A stretch of DNA of 64,000 bases. Origin: Pseudomonas cichorii. Its GTDB lineage: Bacteria; Pseudomonadota; Gammaproteobacteria; Pseudomonadales; Pseudomonadaceae. The notes below the pieces were generated by a model. The model was given only the letters and a program-made list of their open reading frames with translations. It was not told where the DNA came from and searched no databases. The position numbers were made by a program, and so were the translations under genes. Positions 1 through 7,462 of this stretch are shown one piece after another (position 1 is the first letter of the stretch; every line of letters begins with the position of its first letter). The stretch is from the NCBI RefSeq assembly GCF_003700275.1, contig NZ_RBRE01000070.1, forward strand, positions 1 through 64,000, given 5' to 3'.

Positions 1-1
1 A

Positions 2-441
2 AAAGTTGACCACTACAATCTCGCCGGTCGAATTTCAGTCCGTAAGGACGGTGTGTTGGTCAGCTTTTCTATCGCTATCGGTGGGGCGAGCAGAACAAAG
101 AGTACGCCTGCGGGTCCTGGCCGCGCAAATCCCTGACAGACATCCGTAACGCTCGCAACCAGGCTCGAGCACTCATCGATGAGCAGATCAATATCAACGA
201 GCAAAAGAAAACCGCCAAGGCACAGGCATACGCCGTAGCTGGGGGTCAGCTTGGACGTCATCGATCGTTGCCAAAACCATGTGTTCAGGCTGTATGTTCT
301 CGACGTGCCCCCCCCCCCGGCAAGACTGGGACTGATTCGAACTCACCAATAACTCGGCGTACGATCGAAGCCCCCTTTCAATTGCCTGAGCCCGACGCGC
401 TGAAACCACACCAATCTGATTATGACAATCTGGCTCGCTAG
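2..441 (+). pseudogene. remnant of a P4-type tyrosine integrase, N-terminal part only
   Basis: The start reads in frame 2 as NLAGRISVRKDGVLVSF. Near position 66 the match moves to frame 1 and continues as FYRYRWGEQNKEYACGSWP, then SLTDIRNARNQARALIDEQIN. That is the Arm-type DNA-binding domain (DUF4102) of phage P4-like integrases, which normally runs from a GRLSVRV-like start through YRYRW to LSLADAR. Similarity fades after about position 240, and the frame ends at a stop at 439-441. There is no catalytic domain, so the gene cannot work. It may extend to the left of the window. An 11-C run lies at 308-318. It is probably the scar of the integrase that brought an island to the nearby tRNA-Pro gene; that link is inferred. 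Confidence 0.6.
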
Positions 442-719
442 TTACCGCTCAACGGCGTAACGCAAGATGCTGCGTGGCGAGTACACCCGATCTGAAAAGA
501 CGTGCTCCGCTCTGCATTCCTTGACCTTGCTATGGCGGTGGAAAAGTTATTTGACGGTCGCAGAGGCATATTGATCGAGAAGTCTTTCTAACCTTTTCGA
601 CTAAAAAATAACGGCATGACTCAATCAGATGGCGTTTAGCCAGTTTGGGTTGATAAGATTGCGCTCTGAATACATTCAACCTGTATATCAATACAGTACC
701 GTGGATTTTCCTGGCCAGG

Positions 720-1991
720 ATGGCGAAGTTAGCTACTCACTGGCCAATCTTGTTTTCCAAGATTGGAGTTGCTGTGAACGCGAAGCTCGATTTTGACGCA
801 TCAAAGCTCTACGAAGCCCTGAAGTACCAAATCCACGTAGCGATCGACTACTGCCATACCCTTGATAAGGACGATGTCCTTTGGATCGAGGTGTTTGGCG
901 ATGTCACCGTCGAAGGCCGTGATCAGGTTGAGGTTAAGGAGTACAGCGACAGCCTGACCGACAGCCATGAAAACCTCTGGAACACTCTCAATAATTGGCT
1001 AAAGCCTGATTTCAATCATCAGCAATACGCCAACCTGATCCTGCTGACGACTCAAGCCTATGGTGAGCGAGCAGCTATCAAAGATTGGAATCAGTGGAAT
1101 GCTGATCAGCGTCTGGCTACGCTGAAAAGTATCCTACAAGATGCCGAGGCTCGCTTCGAAAAGGCCAAGCAGGAAAAAGAGGCAACTGCTGACCAAAGCG
1201 AAGAAGGTGGTACAGGAGGAAAAACTCCTGGGCCTTCTAAGGCGCTGACCCTACAGCGTAAGGTGATGGCAAAAGCCATGCGTGAATCGCTGATGGAGGC
1301 CCTGCCCAAGGTCAAGATCATCACCGAGCAACCTGACCTGCTTGGCTTGATCGCCAGGTACAAAAGGGCCCATCTTAAAAGTATCCATGAACATCGCATG
1401 GACGACTTCTTGAATGACCTCTTTGGCTTCATGACCAACGCCGTCAAGGTCACAGAAGGATGGCGGTTCACCACCGCGGAATTCGACAGCAAATTCACAG
1501 AGCTCACCGCCCGCTACCTGATTGGCTCGGTGAAGTTTCCCAGTGTCAACACTGAGGAGATCGAGCGGGAAGCTGCTGAGATGAATGTGCGTGACCGCAT
1601 TTACGCTCAAAAGCTAGATGAGATCGGCGGCGAGGAGGAGCTTATTCTTGAGGCAACTGCCGATCTACTTCATGCCCACGAATACATTGCCGAGCTGATC
1701 AAGGACTGCACCACGTCACAGAGCGACGTGGAAAGCTACAGCAAAAACCATATGCGCACCCATAGTGCCAGCAGGGCAAAACTGATGATCGGTTGCGACG
1801 AAACCTGGTCGGTTTCGAAACTGAAGCAGGAATCCCTCAAGTTCTATTACGCGCGCTGTGAATTGGATGTCGTGGGCTTTCGAAACTACGAAGACACTCC
1901 CATTGAGTTCCGCAATGGCATCTACCACATGCTCGCAGATGCGGTGCCCGCAAGCTCAGCGAAGGAGTTTCACTGGAGGTTATGGAAATGA
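720..1991 (+). CDS. ABC-three-component system effector: Cap4/DUF4297-like nuclease fused to an ABC-3C C-terminal domain
   Basis: A protein of 423 residues. Residues 30-45 form a helix of the Y-x-x-Q type (LYEALKYQIHVAIDYC). They are followed by IEVFGDV with Asp61 and by QVEVKEY with Glu71 and Lys73. This D-x9-E-x-K spacing is the PD-(D/E)xK pattern of Cap4/DUF4297 double-strand nucleases. A Gly-rich linker lies near residues 158-170, and the remainder resembles the C-terminal domain that marks effectors of ABC-three-component systems. The gene leads a three-gene operon whose reading frames overlap. Known family: proposed anti-phage conflict systems in which a Rad50-like ATPase controls the effector. 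The start is uncertain. ATG 720 has a poor ribosome site, while GTG 774 follows GGAG and would still keep the nuclease domain. Cutting activity is inferred from motifs only. Confidence 0.75.
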   Translation: MAKLATHWPILFSKIGVAVNAKLDFDASKLYEALKYQIHVAIDYCHTLDKDDVLWIEVFGDVTVEGRDQVEVKEYSDSLTDSHENLWNTLNNWLKPDFNHQQYANLILLTTQAYGERAAIKDWNQWNADQRLATLKSILQDAEARFEKAKQEKEATADQSEEGGTGGKTPGPSKALTLQRKVMAKAMRESLMEALPKVKIITEQPDLLGLIARYKRAHLKSIHEHRMDDFLNDLFGFMTNAVKVTEGWRFTTAEFDSKFTELTARYLIGSVKFPSVNTEEIEREAAEMNVRDRIYAQKLDEIGGEEELILEATADLLHAHEYIAELIKDCTTSQSDVESYSKNHMRTHSASRAKLMIGCDETWSVSKLKQESLKFYYARCELDVVGFRNYEDTPIEFRNGIYHMLADAVPASSAKEFHWRLWK

Positions 1992-2449
1992 ATGCAAAAC
2001 CCATTGAACACCTTTTCACGCTTCAGCGCTCCCCCATCGCACTGGCACCGGTGATCCACAACTTCTTCGCCCACTCCGAACCTAGGGAACGTGACCTGCT
2101 ATTGAGTTATCTGGTGCTGCCCATGGTGCTGTACCCGGCCATGCAGACGTACCTGCTGGCCGTGAGGAAGACCAGCAACCTGCGCACGCTTTGCAAAGAG
2201 CAGTCGCGGCTCGTGGGGCTTACCCACAACACTCAGCAGTTCAAATCCCTCACCAACGCAGCTCTACTTGTCCTTCAAGCAGAGCAAAGCATCGAGATCA
2301 CCGACGACCTAACTGTTAAGTCGGTCGGGGACGTCAGGGCGTCCAATACCAACCCCAAACAACTTGAAGCCGCCCGCCGGCTTTCCATGGTCTGCGCAGA
2401 GGCAGACGTCGTTTCCATCTACAGGACGTTAGGATTCAAGTCTCTATGA
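1988..2449 (+). CDS. ABC-three-component system middle component
   Basis: A mostly helical protein of 153 residues with no catalytic motif that I can see. The start at ATG 1988 overlaps the upstream stop (ATGA) and sits 7 bases after GGAGGT at 1975-1980. The in-frame ATG at 1982 is too close to that site. Its size, its position between a nuclease-CTD protein and a DUF3732 ATPase, and the pattern LSYLVLPMVLYP near residue 41 fit the 'middle component' of ABC-3C systems. That family is thought to bridge the effector and the ATPase. It overlaps the next gene by ATGA at 2446, so translation is probably coupled. The role is assigned mainly from context. Confidence 0.7.
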   Translation: MNAKPIEHLFTLQRSPIALAPVIHNFFAHSEPRERDLLLSYLVLPMVLYPAMQTYLLAVRKTSNLRTLCKEQSRLVGLTHNTQQFKSLTNAALLVLQAEQSIEITDDLTVKSVGDVRASNTNPKQLEAARRLSMVCAEADVVSIYRTLGFKSL

Positions 2450-4446
2450 AATGCTTTCTGCGGTACATCGGCGTAGTCGACACTCAAGAAAAAATTCACA
2501 AGGTGCGACTGGAGCCTGGGCTCAACGTCATCACTGGCAAGTCATCCACTGGAAAAAGTGCGATCCTGGAAATATTCGACTATTGCCTCGGCAGCACCGA
2601 AGACACAATTCCGGTGGGCACGATCACTGAGCGCGCAGAGACATTTTTCATTGCGTTGCAATTTCCCAGCTACTTCATCGTGGCCGCACGCAAGAAAAAA
2701 TCCGACCGCTGCTTTTTGCTTGAGGTGCAAGGCTCCGACCCAGATCAATTGCTCCAACTAATCGAGCAACCCAAGGCCTTCTTCGATCCCAAGCACTACA
2801 TGCCACTGGCAGACTTCAAGAAAAGCCTCGGGCGCTATTTTGCGATCACTCTGGAAAACATCGACGAAGACCCGTACCTGAAAGCGGCCGGCCGCAACAA
2901 ATCTGCCACTCCATCGGTACGCAGTTTTTCCTCCTTCATGCTCCAGCATCAAAACCTAGTGGCCAACAAACATGCGATTTTCTACCGCTTCGATGAGAAG
3001 GAAAAACGTGACCAGGCGATCAATCACTTCAAAATTCTGATGGGTCTTGTGGACGAAGCTTATTTCGATCTGTACCGGGATCATGAGGTTGCCAAGCACG
3101 AACTCAAAAAAATCCAGGCGCAGATTCCCAAGCAAGCTCAGCGCAAAGAAGCTGCGATCGCTCGTTACAACCGTTACCTGACCGAATTCAAGTCCCTGGC
3201 AGGTCTTCCTCTAGTTGATGCCACGGCTGAGGACATCTACAGCAAACCCGCGACGATGCTGAAGATGATTTCCGGGCGTTCCGTCAAAATAGACGTGCTC
3301 TCAGATCAGGTTGAAATGCGTCGGGCTGAACTTCACTCTCAACGAATTGCTGCGCTGATCGAAAAGCGCAAGCTGCAGGGACAGATGAGGCTGGTCACTG
3401 AGTCTCTGACTTCTGCAACACAATTCAGCTTGAGTATGACCGCTGAGACACTGCCCGACTCCATTGAGCTGTCCGAAGCTCATTGCCCGCTTTGCGAGAC
3501 TCACACCAGCACCCCCGCTATGGAAGCCAACAAGCTCGTAGGTGCTATCGAGTGGTTGAATGACGAGCTCAAGCTGTCCGCCTATGCCCGGGAGAGTTTC
3601 GCTGCAGAGCGCCGAAACATTCAGGACGCGCTCGATAAGGCGAACGCAGAGCTGCGTCGTATCCAGGCCGACATCCAGCCACTCGATGAAGAAATTGCCA
3701 AGCTCAAGACATCCAAATCGATCGATGAGCAGGCCACCAAGGCCAAGCTTCGGCTTGAAATCGCCATTCAAGATCAGTTGGACAAACCTGAGTCGGAGCT
3801 GGCGACTGAAGAAAAAAAACTGCGCACTGAGGTTGATCGCCTGGCCGGTCTACTTGAGAAATACGACATCAAGGACAGGTTGAAAACGTTAAGCAATGAG
3901 ATCGACGCCAAGATGTGTGAGCTTGGCAACCACTTCGATTTCGAGGAAACGTACAAGCCTTCGAAGCTGCGCTTTGACGTCGAAACGTTCGACCTTTGGT
4001 ATCAGCAGAATCAGAACACTCGGGTTTACCTACGCTCGATGGGCAGCGGTGCGAACTGGTTGTACTCTCACCTCGCCTTGTTCATGTCCCTGCACTACCA
4101 GTTCGCGGCGCTGTCGAACAAAGGGTGCAAGATCCCACCGATACTGTTCCTTGATCAGCCCACCCAGGTGTACTTCCCTGCCTCACTGGATGACGCAGAG
4201 GATTTTGATGCTCAAGAGCTTTCAAAACAGGCCAAGCGTGAAGACGCAGTCGACGCAGACATGAGTGCTGTGACCAACATGTTCACTCAGTTGGCCAAGT
4301 TCTGTGATGAAACCGGCAAGAAGACAGGCGTAACTCCGCAAATCATCGTCTCGGACCATGCAGATAGACTGACCCTAGGCGAAGGTTACAAGTTTCCGGA
4401 CTATGTCCGGGCTACATGGAGAACGCGGGGATTCATCGCCGACTAG
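2446..4446 (+). CDS. DUF3732 Rad50-like ABC ATPase of the ABC-three-component system
   Basis: A protein of 666 residues with an SMC/Rad50-like layout. The Walker A loop GKSSTGKS is at residues 31-38. Long charged helices typical of coiled coil follow on both sides of a CPLC pair (Cys347 and Cys350), which resembles a Rad50 zinc hook. The signature-like segment MGSGANWLYSHLALFMSLH precedes Walker B, ILFLDQPTQVYF, with Asp570. The wording LDQPTQVYFP is characteristic of DUF3732. The last segment includes IIVSDHAD, a likely switch histidine region. It is the third gene of an overlapping operon. Family knowledge: ABC-3C ATPases are proposed to sense altered nucleoprotein and to license the linked nuclease. 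The ATPase assignment is strong; the trigger is unknown. Confidence 0.85.
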   Translation: MKCFLRYIGVVDTQEKIHKVRLEPGLNVITGKSSTGKSAILEIFDYCLGSTEDTIPVGTITERAETFFIALQFPSYFIVAARKKKSDRCFLLEVQGSDPDQLLQLIEQPKAFFDPKHYMPLADFKKSLGRYFAITLENIDEDPYLKAAGRNKSATPSVRSFSSFMLQHQNLVANKHAIFYRFDEKEKRDQAINHFKILMGLVDEAYFDLYRDHEVAKHELKKIQAQIPKQAQRKEAAIARYNRYLTEFKSLAGLPLVDATAEDIYSKPATMLKMISGRSVKIDVLSDQVEMRRAELHSQRIAALIEKRKLQGQMRLVTESLTSATQFSLSMTAETLPDSIELSEAHCPLCETHTSTPAMEANKLVGAIEWLNDELKLSAYARESFAAERRNIQDALDKANAELRRIQADIQPLDEEIAKLKTSKSIDEQATKAKLRLEIAIQDQLDKPESELATEEKKLRTEVDRLAGLLEKYDIKDRLKTLSNEIDAKMCELGNHFDFEETYKPSKLRFDVETFDLWYQQNQNTRVYLRSMGSGANWLYSHLALFMSLHYQFAALSNKGCKIPPILFLDQPTQVYFPASLDDAEDFDAQELSKQAKREDAVDADMSAVTNMFTQLAKFCDETGKKTGVTPQIIVSDHADRLTLGEGYKFPDYVRATWRTRGFIAD

Positions 4447-4464
4447 TAGTCTTCATCCTGAAGG

Positions 4465-4481
4465 GGGGGATTTACTCCCCC
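4465..4481 (+). terminator. short G/C hairpin after the ABC-3C operon
   Basis: A GGGGGA / TCCCCC stem with a five-base loop lies 18 bases after the ATPase stop. The tail is GTTTCCTG, not a proper U run, so this is at best a weak terminator or transcript-end stabiliser. Confidence 0.4.
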
Positions 4482-5348
4482 GTTTCCTGATCAGGCCACA
4501 GTAGTTGGTGCATCAATCATTACGCCTGAGACCGGAGGGAAGAAATTCCTCTCATCCCGCTCATCGATACTCGGCCTGTTACCAGAGCTGACAACTTGTC
4601 GTCAAAGCCCAAACGCGGCGCCTGATGTAATAAAGAACATTCAACGACTTGCCTCAGGCGTGCTTGCGACCGGATAGGACAAAAAAAATCAGGTAGCCCA
4701 CACGTCGACGTGCCGGCCACCGCGCTTTTCCATTACGTTGCTCCTCAGATGTGTTGACCGGCTAAATCCAGTTTTTTGAGATATTCGCGCAGCGGGTCGA
4801 ATCCAGATAGATTCCCGACCTACTTACCTTTGGTGCCCATAGTGCCCGCAGCCGTATTGACCAACAGCGGCAGCACTACCGTCATCATCACAAGTGCCCT
4901 GCTGGATGCGCTGATCACCCCGCCCCTACTCTGCACAATTACTGGCGATTACCGAAATATCTGCTTCAAATATTGGTAATGTGCTTTCGACGGCGATCCG
5001 TACGGTGCTGATCGTTCCCTTTATAGATCTCCCACTGCTTCAGGCTAATTGCGGCCTAAGCCGCGTCCGCGGTAGCAGCTAGCTCTGTAAAACCATGGTT
5101 TACTAAGACTGCTAATACCATCGAATCCGGCGAGCGAAACATCTAAACCCGCATGCTACTGATTTGGCCAGCCTGCCGCCTCCGCACTAAAACCGTCCGC
5201 GTACTCCCGCTTGGGTGCATTGCTATCTCTCATCTCGATTCCCTATACATCTGAAGCTTCCAACTTGTTACCGTACGTGGAATCGAGGCAGGGTCAGTTT
5301 GTTCTCGCTCAGCGATACAGATGCCTACCCATCGATATTTTCTTCCAG
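4482..5348. other. decayed stretch without an intact gene
   Basis: About 870 bases with no convincing gene. Only scraps are readable. On the plus strand near 4830-4975 a run including TNSGSTTVIITSALLDAL resembles a membrane segment of a sensor kinase. On the minus strand near 4760-4815 a C-terminal-looking piece ends in LREYLKKLDLAGQHI. Neither is complete. The stretch separates two intact conflict-type operons and is probably debris from earlier insertions. Confidence 0.5.
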
Positions 5349-6743
5349 TCAGGACGGGAGACGTGGAAAGGCGCGAAACGGCAACTGCGATGTATCGCTT
5401 GCCGCAACATCACGATCAAAGTCCGCACGCGTATAGTCGCGCGGGTAATAAGAGAAGCTCTTCAGGTAGAAATATGCGTCTGCATCCATGTAGCGCCTAG
5501 ACAACTCCAAGCTTGCGGCCTCAGCCGACTTTGCGTCGAAATCATTGCTGAGATGAATCATTGATATCCCGCTGTCGTTCGCGCTCCTTGGGTCGACCGG
5601 CGCAGCACCGCTCCTCGACCATTCACGTAAAAGAATGTCCGCAGTTTTCGGTGGGCCATAGGCCACGACCGGGCCAACCGAGACACCGGTAATCGAACCC
5701 TTGTGATCATCGAGAAACGAACGCGTTTCTTCTAAAGTCTTGGTCGTTTCCCCGGCATAAAGCAAGACATTGACCTTGGCGGCGATGCCGTGATCGCTAC
5801 ATGCCTTGAGCAAAGTAGACGCTCGCTCTAAGTAGCGATCCGGATTGGGCGATTTGCGCATGTTCAGGATTTGCGTCGGCGACGCTGTTTCGAGCCCGAG
5901 ATCGAGTACCTTCATGCCTGCCTCAGCGAGACAGGCGATCGTTTCAGGCGTGAGCGCATCGACGCGGCTTTCCGTCCGCCACTGGACATTGAGGCCCGCT
6001 GCCCGAAAGGCATTCGCTAGGCCTGTTCCCCATTTCTCATTAGGCGCGAACATCGATGACTGGAAATAGGGTCGGATCTTGCTGTCACCATACTGGCTAG
6101 CGACCGCTGCAAATGCACTGGCAATCTGCTCCGGCGCACGTAGTTTCTCAAGCCGGATATCTCGCTCCTCGCAGAAGGCGCAGCCCATTCCGCACCCGCG
6201 CGATGCCTCGATACTCGGTTGATAGCGCTCGAAACCTGATATCAAGGGATGCTTCAGGACGAAATCTGGTGTTGGCGCAGGCAGGCGGCGCAAGTCCGGC
6301 GAGCTCGTGAGGAGGCTTGCTATAAGCGGTTCTGCCAGCCCTGGGACGAGCAGGTTCGCTTCGGGCATTTTCGCATGCAACCAGTCAGGATCCGGCCCAA
6401 CTACCCAACGTCCCCCAACAATGATTTTGGCGTCTGGATCAATGCTACGCACCAGCCGGCAAAAAGTCTGCGCCCAAGGAAGAGCATAGAAACTGGGGAT
6501 GGATAGCATTATTGGCAACCGAGACGGAAATACGCCTTTTTCGAGCAGCACGCCAAGCACCTCGGCGGGTTCGCTGTGCTCGCCATGCAACAGCAGGGTC
6601 TCGGTCCCCATGGCATCCAGGATCGTTGCCAGCGATAATGCACCGTAGTTGAGATATAGCTGCCGGCGCGCAAGCATATGATCGCGCTTCTTCGGCGATA
6701 ACATACCAGCAGATACGAATGCAACCGTATTCGAACGCTTCAT
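5349..6743 (-). CDS. radical SAM protein with cobalamin-binding-like N-terminal domain
   Basis: A protein of 464 residues. The first 150 or so resemble a B12-binding Rossmann domain (LNYGALSLATILDAMG, then IIVGGRWVVG), although no DxHxxG ligand motif is visible. The iron-sulfur motif CGMGCAFC supplies Cys184, Cys188 and Cys191 (CxxxCxxC). Further radical SAM signatures are the GGE-like strand KVLDLGLETASP and the segment ILNMRKS. The start is ATG 6743, which follows AAGGAAG at 9-base spacing; an in-frame ATG at 6782 has no ribosome site and would touch the divergent gene. Family: class B-like radical SAM enzymes that methylate or rearrange inactive carbons. The substrate is unknown. It faces a thymidylate-kinase-like gene across 39 bases, which suggests a nucleotide-related job (inferred). 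It is not a viperin: that family is near 300 residues and lacks the N-terminal domain. Confidence 0.8.
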   Translation of the reverse strand: MKRSNTVAFVSAGMLSPKKRDHMLARRQLYLNYGALSLATILDAMGTETLLLHGEHSEPAEVLGVLLEKGVFPSRLPIMLSIPSFYALPWAQTFCRLVRSIDPDAKIIVGGRWVVGPDPDWLHAKMPEANLLVPGLAEPLIASLLTSSPDLRRLPAPTPDFVLKHPLISGFERYQPSIEASRGCGMGCAFCEERDIRLEKLRAPEQIASAFAAVASQYGDSKIRPYFQSSMFAPNEKWGTGLANAFRAAGLNVQWRTESRVDALTPETIACLAEAGMKVLDLGLETASPTQILNMRKSPNPDRYLERASTLLKACSDHGIAAKVNVLLYAGETTKTLEETRSFLDDHKGSITGVSVGPVVAYGPPKTADILLREWSRSGAAPVDPRSANDSGISMIHLSNDFDAKSAEAASLELSRRYMDADAYFYLKSFSYYPRDYTRADFDRDVAASDTSQLPFRAFPRLPS

Positions 6744-6782
6744 TAAGTACCACTTCCTTGTGTTTGAGCAGAAAGGACGCAT

Positions 6783-7415
6783 ATGCCATTTATAAGTATC
6801 GAGGGCATCGACGGCAGCGGAAAGACCGAGCAGGTTAAGCTACTTGTTGAGCATCTGAGAAGCGCCGGTCAATCGGTGCTACAGACAAAGGAACCGGATG
6901 GTGGACAACTGGGTGCGGAAGTGCGGGCGATCCTGACACGACCCGACCGCCGACTCGATCCCGCAGAGCAGCTCTTGCTGGTGAGCGCTGCTCGATTTGA
7001 TCACGTACAGAGTATTATCCGGCCAGCATTAGCGAATGGCCAGTGGGTCATCTCCGATCGCTTCATCGATTCGACTTACGCGTTTCAGGTTGCGGTATCC
7101 GATGTCGACCTGCACCAGTTGTTCCGGTCGACCCGCGACATAGTCGTGGGATCCACACTCCCCGATCTGACGATCATCCTCGACCTTCCGATCGAGGTCG
7201 CAAGGAATCGGCGGGGCCAGCGTCACGACGGCGTTGCCGACCCGGCGGAAGCGACGCGGGATTTCGCGGCCATCCAAGACGCGCTACTAACGGTGGCACT
7301 TGAGAACCCGAGACGCTGTCATCTAATTGACGCGGACCAGTCGCCAAGTGCGGTTGCACGCGATATCTGGCAATTGGTCGAACCTTTGCTGCGAGACTCT
7401 CCGGCAACGCACTAA
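6783..7415 (+). CDS. thymidylate-kinase-like nucleotide kinase of the island
   Basis: A protein of 210 residues with all main dTMP kinase features. The P-loop EGIDGSGKT is at residues 7-15, the EPDGG segment at 38-42, Arg71 lies in AARFDHV, and the DR(F)-x2-S motif SDRFIDSTYAFQ is at 91-102. A LID-like Arg-rich segment (RRGQRHDG) follows near 163-170. ATG 6783 follows GAAAGGA by 5 bases. A housekeeping tmk normally lies beside holB in Pseudomonas, so this island copy is probably an extra, specialised kinase. It could phosphorylate dTMP or a modified nucleotide made by the divergent radical SAM enzyme; that idea rests only on proximity. The STAND gene begins 47 bases downstream on the same strand, so the two are probably cotranscribed. 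Confidence 0.82.
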   Translation: MPFISIEGIDGSGKTEQVKLLVEHLRSAGQSVLQTKEPDGGQLGAEVRAILTRPDRRLDPAEQLLLVSAARFDHVQSIIRPALANGQWVISDRFIDSTYAFQVAVSDVDLHQLFRSTRDIVVGSTLPDLTIILDLPIEVARNRRGQRHDGVADPAEATRDFAAIQDALLTVALENPRRCHLIDADQSPSAVARDIWQLVEPLLRDSPATH

Positions 7416-7462
7416 ACGGCCGTGGCACGTCGCCTCAGATCTACTAATACCCGGAACACCTC

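Noticed and set aside
338..347. The ten bases TGATTCGAAC also occur in the tRNA-Pro T arm
   Set aside because: Only ten bases match and the flanks differ, so it is not a credible attachment site copy.
5211..5564. A plus-strand frame overlapping the end of the radical SAM gene
   Set aside because: Its second half is antisense to the conserved protein and the first half has no recognisable features.
5349..6743. Reading the radical SAM protein as a viperin
   Set aside because: It is about 464 residues with a B12-like N-terminal domain; viperins are near 300 residues and have a different context of motifs.
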